A DNA stretch of 6,746 nucleotides from positions 1 through 6,746 of the forward strand of contig CAKQZO010000084.1 in assembly GCA_934293835.1 (NCBI GenBank), given 5' to 3'. Positions within the stretch are counted from its first letter, which is position 1. The number at the start of each line of letters is the position of its first letter. The notes beneath the pieces are model-generated. The model was given only the letters and a program-made list of their open reading frames with translations, did no database searches and was not told the origin of the DNA. The DNA is from an uncultured Lacticaseibacillus sp. (lineage in GTDB: Bacteria; Bacillota; Bacilli; Lactobacillales; Lactobacillaceae). Shown in pieces: positions 1 through 5,787 of this stretch. The translations under genes were made by a program, and so were the position numbers.

Positions 1-422
1 ACTTCAGGCTTTTGAGCAGCATGAGAATGATCTTCCCCTGCATACACATGAAGCTTCAAGAATTGTTGATGGCCAAGAGTGTTCTTGGTTGGCAACATCT
101 TCTTAACAGAGTATTCAACCAAACGAGCAGGGTTGTTCTTCAGCAAGTCGCCTGCGACTTCATGCTTCAAACCACCTGGATGCTGGCTGTGACGATAGTA
201 GATCTTGTCAGAGGCTTTTTTGCCGGTTAACTTCAGCTTAGAAGCGTTGATCACAATGACGTTATCGCCAGTGTCAACGTTAGGGGTAAAGGTAGGCTTG
301 TTCTTGCCGCGCAGGATGCTGGCAACAACAGAAGACAGACGCCCAAGAGCGATGTCAGTTGCGTCGATCACATACCATTTACGTTCGATTTCGCCTGGCT
401 TAGCCATGAATGTTGTACGCAC
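1..422 (-). CDS. rplM: 50S ribosomal protein L13, 3' end cut by window edge
   Basis: Large-subunit ribosomal protein L13, an early assembly protein that binds 23S rRNA. The translation begins [20 protein letters not shown] and continues with family blocks [51 protein letters not shown] and [21 protein letters not shown]. The last complete residues are AQKPE. About 140 codons are present of an expected 145-150, so only the last few residues are missing to the left. The start is GTG at 422-420: GGAGGA at 436-431 sits 8 nt upstream, and Firmicute L13 proteins commonly begin MRTT. An internal ATG six codons in lacks its own ribosome binding site. The gene has its own promoter and an L13-type leader, so it is probably autoregulated. 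In Firmicutes it is normally followed by rpsI (S9), which would lie just outside the window. Identification is certain. Confidence 0.97.
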   Translation of the reverse strand, partial: MRTTFMAKPGEIERKWYVIDATDIALGRLSSVVASILRGKNKPTFTPNVDTGDNVIVINASKLKLTGKKASDKIYYRHSQHPGGLKHEVAGDLLKNNPARLVEYSVKKMLPTKNTLGHQQFLKLHVYAGEDHSHAAQKPE

Positions 423-452
423 GATTTGTTTCCTCCAATTTGTTCAGTAAGA

Positions 453-493
453 GTTTGACACGTTAAGTTTCCGGGGCTTATCGTGGGGCAAAC
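453..493 (-). promoter_or_regulatory. L13 leader hairpin (ribosomal protein autoregulatory element)
   Basis: A three-tier hairpin in the rplM 5' UTR. GTTTG (493-489) pairs with CAAAC (457-453), CACG (485-482) with CGTG (462-459), and TAAG (480-477) with CTTA (467-464). The tiers are separated by small internal loops (CCC/T and A/A) and capped by a 9-nt loop. It starts a few nucleotides after the predicted transcription start and ends 16 nt before the GGAGGA of rplM. Position and size match the known L13 leader family of low-GC Gram-positives, which is thought to bind L13 and repress rplM-rpsI. The pairing is seen directly; the family assignment rests on position and general architecture, since no covariance search was possible. 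Confidence 0.75.
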
Positions 494-506
494 AATACCA
501 GCTACT

Positions 507-535
507 AATATACCGCAAAATCCATGCCCGTTCAA
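507..535 (-). promoter_or_regulatory. Promoter of rplM (sigma-A type)
   Basis: The -35 box is TTGAAC (535-530), the spacer is exactly 17 bp, and the -10 box is TATATT (512-507). Each box is one or two bases from consensus. Transcription should start near 500, giving a 5' UTR of about 78 nt that contains the L13 leader hairpin. The perfect palindrome GAGAATTCTC (545-554) lies 10 bp upstream of the -35 box. Confidence 0.8.
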
Positions 536-583
536 CCCTACGCTGAGAATTCTCGCTTCCCCGCAACGCAATAATACAGGGAC

Positions 584-698
584 TGTGACAAAAGGCGATT
601 TTGGCACCGACGGATAGCCTAAGCAGACGCTGGGTCCGAACTTTGGACCTAGTGGCTGCGACGCTATCTGCTCAGTGCCGGTCTTTTAGAACGTCACA
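584..698 (-). other. Unidentified ~115-nt imperfect hairpin between tRNA-Asn and rplM
   Basis: Read on the minus strand, this block folds back on itself in six nested helices. TGTGAC (698-693) pairs with GTCACA (589-584); AAAAG (687-683) with CTTTT (594-590); GGCACTGA (679-672) with TCGGTGCC (610-603, one G-U); GATAGC (668-663) with GCTATC (618-613); GCAG (659-656) with CTGC (626-623); and CTAGGTCC (652-645) with GGACCCAG (637-630, one A-C mismatch). A 7-nt loop caps it. That is about 36 base pairs. No coding sequence fits, and no poly-U tract follows on either strand. It lies after the tRNA terminator and before the rplM promoter. It could be a processed or regulatory RNA, or a mobile or repeated palindromic element; I do not recognise a family. 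The opposite strand folds almost equally well, so the strand is a guess from the neighbours. Confidence 0.55.
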
Positions 699-718
699 TC
701 AGCGGAATATTCGGGCAC

Positions 719-750
719 AAAAAACGAGGCTGTGACTTTTGTCACGGCCC
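719..750 (-). terminator. Rho-independent terminator after tRNA-Asn
   Basis: On the minus strand, GGC-C-GTGAC (749-741) pairs with GTCAC-A-GCC (736-728): eight base pairs around one C-A mismatch, with an AAAA loop. Three bases later come six Ts (724-719). It begins 7 nt after the tRNA discriminator base and so should end the tRNA transcript. Confidence 0.75.
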
Positions 751-756
751 CAGTGA

Positions 757-828
757 CTGTCCGGGTTGGAATCGAACCAACACTCTGTCGATTAACAGTC
801 GACCGCAGTACCATTGTGCCGCCGGACA
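757..828 (-). tRNA. tRNA-Asn, anticodon GUU (atypical)
   Basis: A 72-nt cloverleaf on the minus strand. The acceptor stem TGTCCGG/CCGGACA has 7 bp, with G73 at position 757. The anticodon stem GTCGA/TCGAC has 5 bp around loop CTGTTAA, with anticodon GTT at 796-794. The variable loop is AGAGT, and the T arm GTTGG-TTCGATT-CCAAC is perfect. U1-A72, G73 and GUU are what bacterial asparagine tRNAs normally carry. Odd points: the nearly universal U8 is C; the D stem has only three clean pairs (GCA/TGC, with C13-C22 opposed); the D loop is short; and no 3' CCA is encoded. The A15-U48 and G18G19 tertiary positions are kept, so it looks functional rather than decayed. It has its own promoter and terminator. 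Confidence 0.88.
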
Positions 829-846
829 TTAATTTATCGTGTGATC

Positions 847-892
847 ATTTTAACACGACTATCATGTCCGGTCAATCAATTTTTAATTTTAA
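847..892 (-). promoter_or_regulatory. Promoter of tRNA-Asn with A/T-rich upstream tract
   Basis: The -35 box is TTGACC (875-870), followed by a 17-bp spacer and a -10 box TAAAAT (852-847). Transcription should start near 840, about a dozen bases before the mature tRNA 5' end at 828. Directly upstream, 892-876 is almost pure A/T (TTAAAATTAAAAATTGA), which resembles an UP element contacted by the alpha-subunit C-terminal domain. This tract overlaps the stop codon of the upstream MFS gene. Confidence 0.78.
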
Positions 893-2058
893 GCCGCCAA
901 GCGGGGCCGCCGAATGATGACCCAGCCACAAATCCCCATCACAACACTGAGCGCGATGCACAGCCACAGCACGCCGCGCCAAGCCACCATTGTCGCCAGC
1001 CACGAGAAGCTGACCGGGCCAACGGCGGCCAGCAGATACCCGCCAGACTGGGCCATGCCTGACAAGCTCGCCGTTCCCGCAGCGGTCGTCGTTTTCTTCT
1101 GGAAAAAAGCGATACAGATCGAAAACGCCGCCCCACTGGCTGCCCCTGCGATGATCGCCATCACCGCTTGGAACCCGAAAACCACCGGCCCTAACAAGAT
1201 ACCCAGCAGGCCAACAGCGAACCCGCCGCTGGCAATCAAGACGATGATGCCCAAGCCGTGGCGCCGCTCGGCCAGGCTAGGCGTCAGCATCGTCAGCGGT
1301 AGCCCGAAAAGCTGAAACAGCGTGGCTAGATTGCCGGCCGTGACGGTGGCGAAGCCGGCAGTGTGCCAGATGCTCGGCAGCCACGTCAACAATGAATAAT
1401 ACAATAGCGACTGTACGCCGAAAAATAGCGCGATCAGCCACGCCAAGCTTTGATTTGCCACGCGGACGCTCGCCGATTTGGTCACTTCCCGCGATGGCGT
1501 GTGATGCAGCTGTGGCAGCACAAGCAACCACACCAGCAAGGCGAGCACGCTGATGCTGCCAAGCATCGCCATCGTCATCGTTGGGCCGACATGTTGGGTG
1601 AGTAGCCCCGCCGTGCCGGTGCCAAAACTCGCAATCAGCCCCATCGCGGTCGTGTAAAGCGTGGTCATGACGGCCACTCGGCGCGGAAACTCCTGCTTGA
1701 TCAGCGCGGGTAATAAGACGTTGCCACCGGCGATGCCTAGCCCTGCTAAAGCCGTTCCCGCCAACAGTCCCCCGCTACTGGGAACGAGCCGCAACCAGGC
1801 GCCTGCCACCAAGGCCACGGCGGATAAGGCCAAGACCTTGCCCAGCCCCTGCCGCGCACCCAGGCGCCCGATCAGCGGCGAACCCAAGGCGAACATCAAA
1901 AGCGGAATGGTTGTCACAAAGCCCGCCAAGGCCTGGGGCAAGATGCCCGCGCGCGCCAGTCCCCCTAACAGTGGTGGCATCATCGTGATCGGCAAGCGTA
2001 AGTTCGCCCCAATCAAGAATACCCCCAATACGATCAACCACGTGTGTCGTTGCTTCAA
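889..2058 (-). CDS. MFS transporter, CynX/NimT-like family
   Basis: An integral membrane protein of about 389 residues made mostly of hydrophobic helices, consistent with the 12-helix major facilitator fold. The N-terminus carries a first helix followed by GANLRLPIT and a run of prolines, close to the GxNLRPxIT signature of the CynX/NimT group (cyanate or 2-nitroimidazole transporter-like). A basic GRLGAR loop follows helix 2, and the C-terminus ends IIRRPRLAA. The substrate cannot be told from sequence. Start choice: GTG at 2064 leaves only 3 nt after the AGGAG at 2072-2068, whereas TTG at 2058 leaves 9 nt and gives MKQRHTWLIV, so TTG is preferred. It lies about 80 nt after truA with no clear promoter, so cotranscription with truA is possible. 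No convincing terminator follows; the tRNA promoter begins at its stop codon. Confidence 0.85.
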   Translation of the reverse strand: MKQRHTWLIVLGVFLIGANLRLPITMMPPLLGGLARAGILPQALAGFVTTIPLLMFALGSPLIGRLGARQGLGKVLALSAVALVAGAWLRLVPSSGGLLAGTALAGLGIAGGNVLLPALIKQEFPRRVAVMTTLYTTAMGLIASFGTGTAGLLTQHVGPTMTMAMLGSISVLALLVWLLVLPQLHHTPSREVTKSASVRVANQSLAWLIALFFGVQSLLYYSLLTWLPSIWHTAGFATVTAGNLATLFQLFGLPLTMLTPSLAERRHGLGIIVLIASGGFAVGLLGILLGPVVFGFQAVMAIIAGAASGAAFSICIAFFQKKTTTAAGTASLSGMAQSGGYLLAAVGPVSFSWLATMVAWRGVLWLCIALSVVMGICGWVIIRRPRLAA

Positions 2059-2138
2059 AATCACCGACTCCTAACTACTATTGCCGCGCTTCGGCCGCCT
2101 CCCGCCTTCGCTCCGCTACCAAACAAAATGAGAACTCT

Positions 2139-2882
2139 TTAATAATACACTTCTTTGAGATAAAGACCAGATGCGGGTGCCGTTCCTCGCGCCTGCTGGC
2201 GATCTTTGACGACATACAAGCGCTGAAAATCATGGACATCGCGGCGACCGCTACCGATTTCCAGCAGCGTCGCGACCAAGATGCGCACCATGTTATACAA
2301 GAAGCCGTTGCCATAGAATTCGAACACCACCTCATGATGTTCGGGATCGTCACGCACAGTCGCTTCATAGATCGTCCGCACCTTGTCTTTGATCACGCCG
2401 CCACTCGCCGCAAAGCTCGTGAAATCATGCGTCCCAACCACGTCGGTCAAGGCCGTCTGCACCCGCTCAAGATCGAGGGGGTACGGCCAATGTCCAGTAT
2501 ACAACCGGTTGAACGGATCGGTGAAGCGGCCCCGCGCGACCCGGTACATGTATCGCTTACCTTGGGCGGAATAGCGGGCATGAAAATCCGCAGCCACGAT
2601 CTCCGCTTTCAAAATTTCAATATCTAGCGGCATCAGCGAATTCATCGCCCGCAACATCGCCGTTTCGGGAATATTTCCCGGGAAATCGAACGAGACGACC
2701 TGACCCAAGGCGTGTACACCAGAATCTGTGCGACCGGAACCATCGACGTGAATCGCATCGACCTTCGCCATCTTGCCTAAGGCCTTCTGCAACACCCCTT
2801 GCACGGTGCGCTGGTGCGGCTGAACCTGATACCCCGCAAACTTGGTGCCATCATAGGCCAGGGTTAATTTATAGTGCGTCAT
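2139..2882 (-). CDS. truA: tRNA pseudouridine(38-40) synthase TruA
   Basis: This cytoplasmic enzyme converts uridines 38, 39 and 40 in the tRNA anticodon stem-loop to pseudouridine. The 247-residue product has the normal bacterial length and begins [19 protein letters not shown]. The catalytic aspartate is D53 in [11 protein letters not shown]. Other family blocks are [12 protein letters not shown] near 100-111, DFTSFAASG near 153-161, and [14 protein letters not shown] near 187-200. The ATG at 2882 has GGAG at 2893-2890 with 7 nt spacing. It lies 51 nt downstream of ecfT, across a perfect 10-bp hairpin, in the usual lactobacillar order ecfA1-ecfA2-ecfT-truA. Probably transcribed with the ECF genes, unless the hairpin processes or attenuates the message. 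All expected motifs are intact. Confidence 0.97.
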   Translation of the reverse strand: MTHYKLTLAYDGTKFAGYQVQPHQRTVQGVLQKALGKMAKVDAIHVDGSGRTDSGVHALGQVVSFDFPGNIPETAMLRAMNSLMPLDIEILKAEIVAADFHARYSAQGKRYMYRVARGRFTDPFNRLYTGHWPYPLDLERVQTALTDVVGTHDFTSFAASGGVIKDKVRTIYEATVRDDPEHHEVVFEFYGNGFLYNMVRILVATLLEIGSGRRDVHDFQRLYVVKDRQQARGTAPASGLYLKEVYY

Positions 2883-2901
2883 TAATTTTCTCCATAACGA
2901 A

Positions 2902-2927
2902 GGCCAAAAGCATCATGGCTTTTGGCC
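2902..2927 (-). other. Perfect 10-bp inverted repeat between ecfT and truA
   Basis: GGCCAAAAGC (2927-2918 on the minus strand) is followed by a 6-nt loop CATGAT and GCTTTTGGCC (2911-2902). The hairpin ends 8 nt before the GGAG of truA. It has no poly-U tail (TTCGTT follows on the minus strand), so it is not a classical terminator. An RNA-stabilising or processing hairpin at the end of the ecf message, or a partial attenuator, are the simplest readings. Confidence 0.7.
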
Positions 2928-2933
2928 CAGTAA

Positions 2934-3728
2934 CTATCTTCTCAAGAACACCAAGACCACGGTCAACAAGGCCATTCCGACCACCGCATAACCGTCTCGC
3001 TGATGGTACTTCAAGATGCGGAACTTGGTGCGGCCATCGCCACCTTGATACCCGCGGGCGTCCATCGCTGTGGCTAAATCTTCGGCAATACTGAAACTAT
3101 CGACGAACAACGGAATCAAAAGCGGCACCACCGCCTTCATCTGTTGAAATAGATTCCCGGTACCGAAGTCCACCCCGCGGGCGCGCTGGGCGTTCATGAT
3201 CTTCGTGGTTTGATCCATCAGCGTCGGCACGAAGCGCAACGCAATCTGTAACACCAGTGCCAATTCAGTCACCGGCACATGCACCACGCGCAGTGGCCGC
3301 AGCAGCGACTCCACCGCATCGGCAAGCGATAGCGGCTGCGTCGTCAGTGTCAGCAACGTCGAGATGAAGATGATCAACACGAAGCGCATGAAGATGAACG
3401 CCCCGTTGGTCAACCCAAATTGCGTGATCGCCAGCCAGCCCCACGCCCAGTAGACATGCCCGCCTTTGGTGAAGAAGATCTGTAACAACACCGTGAACAA
3501 GATCAGCCAGATCATCGGCCGCACGCCGCGCAAGAAGAAGCCGAGGCGCACTTTGGACAGTAAGATCATGGCCATGGTGGCAACAAACATCAATAGATAG
3601 CTCTGCCAGTTATTCGCCAAGAAAATGATCGCGATGTAATAAAAACTGGCAACCAGCTTCGTCCGCGGATCGAGGCGGTGTACGAGCGAGTCCCCGGGAA
3701 TATAGCGGCCTAAAATCAGCTTATCCAA
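2934..3728 (-). CDS. ecfT: ECF transporter transmembrane coupling protein EcfT
   Basis: The shared membrane component of group II energy-coupling factor transporters. It links the EcfA ATPases to exchangeable vitamin-binding S subunits. The product has 264 residues and starts [25 protein letters not shown], a typical EcfT N-terminus. Hydrophobic segments lie near 25-40, 43-58, 70-86, 105-128 and 245-261. The long cytoplasmic coupling region carries both Ala-Arg-Gly motifs, at 183-185 (QRARGVDF) and 224-226 (MDARGYQGG), which dock into the two ATPases. The start is TTG at 3728-3726: GGAGG at 3741-3737 lies 8 nt upstream, while the in-frame GTG at 3737 overlaps that site. The first 8 nt overlap the end of ecfA2, and the ribosome binding site lies inside ecfA2, so translation is coupled. 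The assignment is firm. Confidence 0.96.
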   Translation of the reverse strand: MDKLILGRYIPGDSLVHRLDPRTKLVASFYYIAIIFLANNWQSYLLMFVATMAMILLSKVRLGFFLRGVRPMIWLILFTVLLQIFFTKGGHVYWAWGWLAITQFGLTNGAFIFMRFVLIIFISTLLTLTTQPLSLADAVESLLRPLRVVHVPVTELALVLQIALRFVPTLMDQTTKIMNAQRARGVDFGTGNLFQQMKAVVPLLIPLFVDSFSIAEDLATAMDARGYQGGDGRTKFRILKYHQRDGYAVVGMALLTVVLVFLRR

Positions 3729-4587
3729 GGCGCTCACCTCCCACCTGCGGCGCCAGCTGATCGGCGAGCTCACTCACCGTCAGCGGCATTGGCGCAAACG
3801 TGAATCCTTGAGCGCGCAACTTTTCGGCAAACGCGGTGGTCTTGGGCAAGCCAAGCTGTTTGGCCCGCAACCAATCCGGATTGGCGAAGATCTCTCGCGG
3901 CGTGCCTTGGCGAACCAATTCGCCGTGTTCCATCACCAACACGTGGTCGGCATAATCGGCAACGTCGTCCATCTGGTGGGTCACCAAGACGATGGTCAAG
4001 CCTTGCTCATCATGGAGCCGCTTGAACATCGTCATCATCTCCAGGCGGCCGGCGGGGTCGAGCCCCGCCGTCGGCTCGTCAAGCACTAACACCTCTGGCT
4101 GCATCGCCAACACCCCGGCGATCGCGACGCGGCGCATCTGCCCGCCTGATAGGTCAAACGGCGACTGCGTCAAGACTGAGCTCGGCAGGCCGACCAGCGC
4201 CACCATCTGTTCGGCTAGTGCGGCGCCTTCTTCTTCGGTGGCACCGAAGTTCTTGGGTCCAAAAGCGATATCTTTGGCAACCGTCTGTTCAAACAGCTGA
4301 TTCTCGGCAAACTGGAAGACCATCCCGACTTTTTGCCGCAGCGGGCGCAGGTTTTTGTTCGATGTCTCGCTCGTGATCTGCCGGTCGCCGATGTTCACCG
4401 TGCCACTAGTCGGCTTGAGTAAGGCGTTGAGGTGCTGGAGTAAGGTCGATTTACCAGACCCGGTGTGGCCGATGATTGCCGTGTAGCTCCCGTCGTGGAT
4501 CGTCGTCGACACATCCTTGAGGCCGTCGCCAGCAAACGGCGTGCCCGCCTGATAGGTAAAGCTCACATGGTCGAATGTAATGTCCAC
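3721..4587 (-). CDS. ecfA2: ECF transporter ATPase EcfA2 (EcfA')
   Basis: The second ABC ATPase of the ECF vitamin-uptake module; it dimerises with EcfA1 and drives EcfT. The 288-residue product starts [20 protein letters not shown], typical of EcfA2. Motifs in order: Walker [10 protein letters not shown] (40-48), Q-loop Q92 in [10 protein letters not shown], signature LSGGQ (146-150), Walker B VLVLDE with D170 and E171, D-loop GLDPAG, and switch histidine H204. The C-terminal region after about 240 is the usual EcfA extension. The start is GTG at 4587, overlapping the end of ecfA1 by 25 nt. The nearest Shine-Dalgarno-like sequence, AAGGA (4595-4591), is only 3 nt away, so initiation probably depends on ribosomes finishing ecfA1. 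The alternative start codons in reach do not fit the family N-terminus. Confidence 0.96.
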   Translation of the reverse strand: MDITFDHVSFTYQAGTPFAGDGLKDVSTTIHDGSYTAIIGHTGSGKSTLLQHLNALLKPTSGTVNIGDRQITSETSNKNLRPLRQKVGMVFQFAENQLFEQTVAKDIAFGPKNFGATEEEGAALAEQMVALVGLPSSVLTQSPFDLSGGQMRRVAIAGVLAMQPEVLVLDEPTAGLDPAGRLEMMTMFKRLHDEQGLTIVLVTHQMDDVADYADHVLVMEHGELVRQGTPREIFANPDWLRAKQLGLPKTTAFAEKLRAQGFTFAPMPLTVSELADQLAPQVGGERLG

Positions 4588-5399
4588 AGGTCCTTCACCA
4601 GCCCTTCCTCATCAAGATAATCAGCTTTCATCCGGACACTGCGCTTTTGCAATGCCGCCTTGAGTTTTTCCGCATAAGGCACGTCTAAGCCTAGCTGCAA
4701 GAGTTCTTCCCCGTGCGCAAAAATAGTCGCCGGCGCGCCTTGTTCGATCACCTGGCCGTCGTCGAGGACCAGGACCTGATCGGCGCCGGCCGCCTCGTCG
4801 ATATCATGTGTGATCGACAACACGGTCAGCTGTTGCTTCTGGCGAAGCTCGCGGATCAGGGTCAAGATCTCCAAGCGTCCGGCCGGGTCGAGCATCGACG
4901 TGGCTTCGTCTAAGATAATGATTTCCGGCTGCTGGGCAACGATCCCAGCAATCGCAACGCGCTGTTTCTGGCCGCCCGATAGCCGGGCCGGCTCGCGCTT
5001 AGCGAACGCCTGCATGTTCACCGCCTCAAGCGCCGATTGTACCCGCACCACCATCTCAGGTCGCGGGACGGCCCGGTTCTCTAACCCGAAGGCAACATCG
5101 TCGGCCACGGTCGCCCCGACGAACTGGTTGTCAGGATTCTGGAACACGATGCCAACCTTGGCCCGGATATCCCAGACGGTTTCCTCACTCAGCTTCATGC
5201 CGGCCACGGTCACCGTACCGGCTTCAGGCGCCAGTAGCCCGTTGATATTCTTCGCAAGTGTCGATTTACCGCTGCCGTTGTGGCCGATGATCGCCCACCA
5301 TTCACCGGCGGGAACGCGGAAGGAGACGTCTGCAAGCGCCGCCTTGTCCGCCTCGGGATAATGATAGCTTAGATGTTCAACATTGATGGCATCGACCAC
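4563..5399 (-). CDS. ecfA1: ECF transporter ATPase EcfA1 (EcfA)
   Basis: The first ABC ATPase of the group II ECF module that powers uptake of vitamins such as folate, riboflavin or thiamine through separately encoded S components. With the chosen start the protein has 278 residues. Motifs: Walker [10 protein letters not shown] (39-47), Q-loop Q87 in [11 protein letters not shown], signature LSGGQ (140-144), Walker B IIILDE with D164 and E165, and switch H198. The frame stays open upstream to 5510, but that extension crosses the terminator and promoter and does not look like EcfA. The GTG at 5399 has AAGGAAGG 8 nt upstream and gives [15 protein letters not shown], so it is preferred. First gene of the ecfA1-ecfA2-ecfT block, preceded by a candidate extended -10 promoter. 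Confidence 0.96.
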   Translation of the reverse strand: MVDAINVEHLSYHYPEADKAALADVSFRVPAGEWWAIIGHNGSGKSTLAKNINGLLAPEAGTVTVAGMKLSEETVWDIRAKVGIVFQNPDNQFVGATVADDVAFGLENRAVPRPEMVVRVQSALEAVNMQAFAKREPARLSGGQKQRVAIAGIVAQQPEIIILDEATSMLDPAGRLEILTLIRELRQKQQLTVLSITHDIDEAAGADQVLVLDDGQVIEQGAPATIFAHGEELLQLGLDVPYAEKLKAALQKRSVRMKADYLDEEGLVKDLWTLHSTM

Positions 5400-5436
5400 G
5401 TCAGTCGCCTTCCTTTCTGCATTAGCGTACCGCAAT

Positions 5437-5445
5437 ATCATACCA
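5437..5445 (-). promoter_or_regulatory. Candidate extended -10 promoter of ecfA1
   Basis: TGGTATGAT (5445-5437) matches an extended -10 element (TGn plus TATGAT). No good -35 box lies 16-18 bp upstream. It sits between the rplQ-side terminators and the ecfA1 start, giving a 5' UTR of roughly 30 nt. Placement supports it; the missing -35 box leaves doubt. Confidence 0.55.
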
Positions 5446-5493
5446 TATTTTTCCCGCAATAGGCGGCCTCTCATCAAGCTGTCACTACACCAC

Positions 5494-5520
5494 GCAAAAG
5501 GGCCGGGCAACGGCCCGACC
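5494..5520 (-). terminator. GC-rich rho-independent terminator after the rplQ 3' region
   Basis: On the minus strand GGGCCG (5516-5511) pairs with CGGCCC (5505-5500) around loop TTGCC, followed directly by TTTT (5499-5496). Six G/C pairs with a short U run make a convincing terminator. It backs up the U7-ended structure about 20 nt upstream, insulating the ecf genes from the ribosomal operon. Confidence 0.8.
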
Positions 5521-5533
5521 TAAAAATATGTAT

Positions 5534-5640
5534 AAAAAAATCATTTAATGATGGAGACACTGGTTACCCGGTGCTCGCAAGCTAGACTAAGCTATCACAC
5601 ATGGGATAGCCATCATCGTAACGCTCCATCGATCAAATGA
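5534..5640 (-). ncRNA. Candidate L17 downstream element (3' UTR structured RNA of rplQ)
   Basis: A folded minus-strand RNA downstream of rplQ. Closing helices: TCATTT (5640-5635) with AAATGA (5546-5541), and GATGGAG (5630-5624) with CTCCATC (5556-5550). Inside are GCTATC (5610-5605) with GATAGC (5596-5591), and CACCGG (5573-5568) with CCAGTG (5563-5558), which has one C-A mismatch and a GTAA tetraloop. Seven Ts (5540-5534) follow the closing stem at once, so the structure ends like a terminator. The L17 downstream element is a published RNA motif found directly after rplQ in lactic acid bacteria and Listeria, with unknown function. Location and multi-stem shape fit; I cannot recall its consensus well enough to check each position. 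The family boundary might extend upstream to about 5696. Confidence 0.72.
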
Positions 5641-5665
5641 CCAAAGTGTTACGGCCACGAGGGTC

Positions 5666-5696
5666 GCAACGGTTTTGAAAAGGTGATCACCGTTGC
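5666..5696 (-). other. Hairpin in the rplQ 3' region, upstream of the L17 element
   Basis: GCAACGGT (5696-5689) pairs perfectly with ACCGTTGC (5673-5666) across a 15-nt loop on the minus strand. It lies 92 nt after the rplQ stop codon in a stretch with no gene. It may be an outer part of the L17 downstream element or an independent mRNA 3' stem. No poly-U tail follows. The remaining rplQ-proximal part (5787-5700) shows no gene or structure that I can support. Confidence 0.5.
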
Positions 5697-5787
5697 CGGC
5701 GAATCATCTGGATGTCAATGGGTAAGTTGGATAGGTTTAATCGTCGAGCATCACATCGCTAAGTGCGCTCAGTTCTGCTCTGGGGAA

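Noticed and set aside
368..607. 79-codon open frame on the minus strand upstream of rplM
   Set aside because: It overlaps the rplM promoter, the L13 leader and the rplM start in another frame; it has no ribosome binding site and no recognisable protein character.
584..757. T-box or 6S RNA in the tRNA-rplM gap
   Set aside because: No T-box AGGGTGGNACC sequence is present, and the structure is too short and lacks a clear central bubble for 6S RNA.
822..871. Inverted 8-mer CCGGACAT/ATGTCCGG shared by the tRNA start and its promoter spacer
   Set aside because: The promoter copy would not be transcribed from this promoter and no other tRNA remnant surrounds it, so chance is the simplest explanation.
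1661..2074. 137-codon open frame on the plus strand inside the MFS gene
   Set aside because: It is antisense to a clearly coding membrane protein; its composition is what the opposite strand of a GC-rich gene gives, and no start signals are present.
3713..3773. Longer EcfT starting at 3773
   Set aside because: The added residues overlap ecfA2 further and are arginine/tryptophan-rich out-of-frame sequence; TTG at 3728 has a perfect GGAGG with 8-nt spacing and a family-like N-terminus.
4810..5361. 183-codon open frame on the plus strand inside ecfA1
   Set aside because: It is the mirror of the conserved ATPase, whose Walker and signature motifs show which strand is real.
5400..5510. N-terminal extension of EcfA1 by 37 codons
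   Set aside because: It would run through the GC-rich terminator and the promoter, has no family similarity, and GTG at 5399 has a well-spaced ribosome binding site.
5717..5722. TTGACA-like -35 box on the minus strand in the rplQ 3' region
   Set aside because: No acceptable -10 box lies 16-18 bp downstream.
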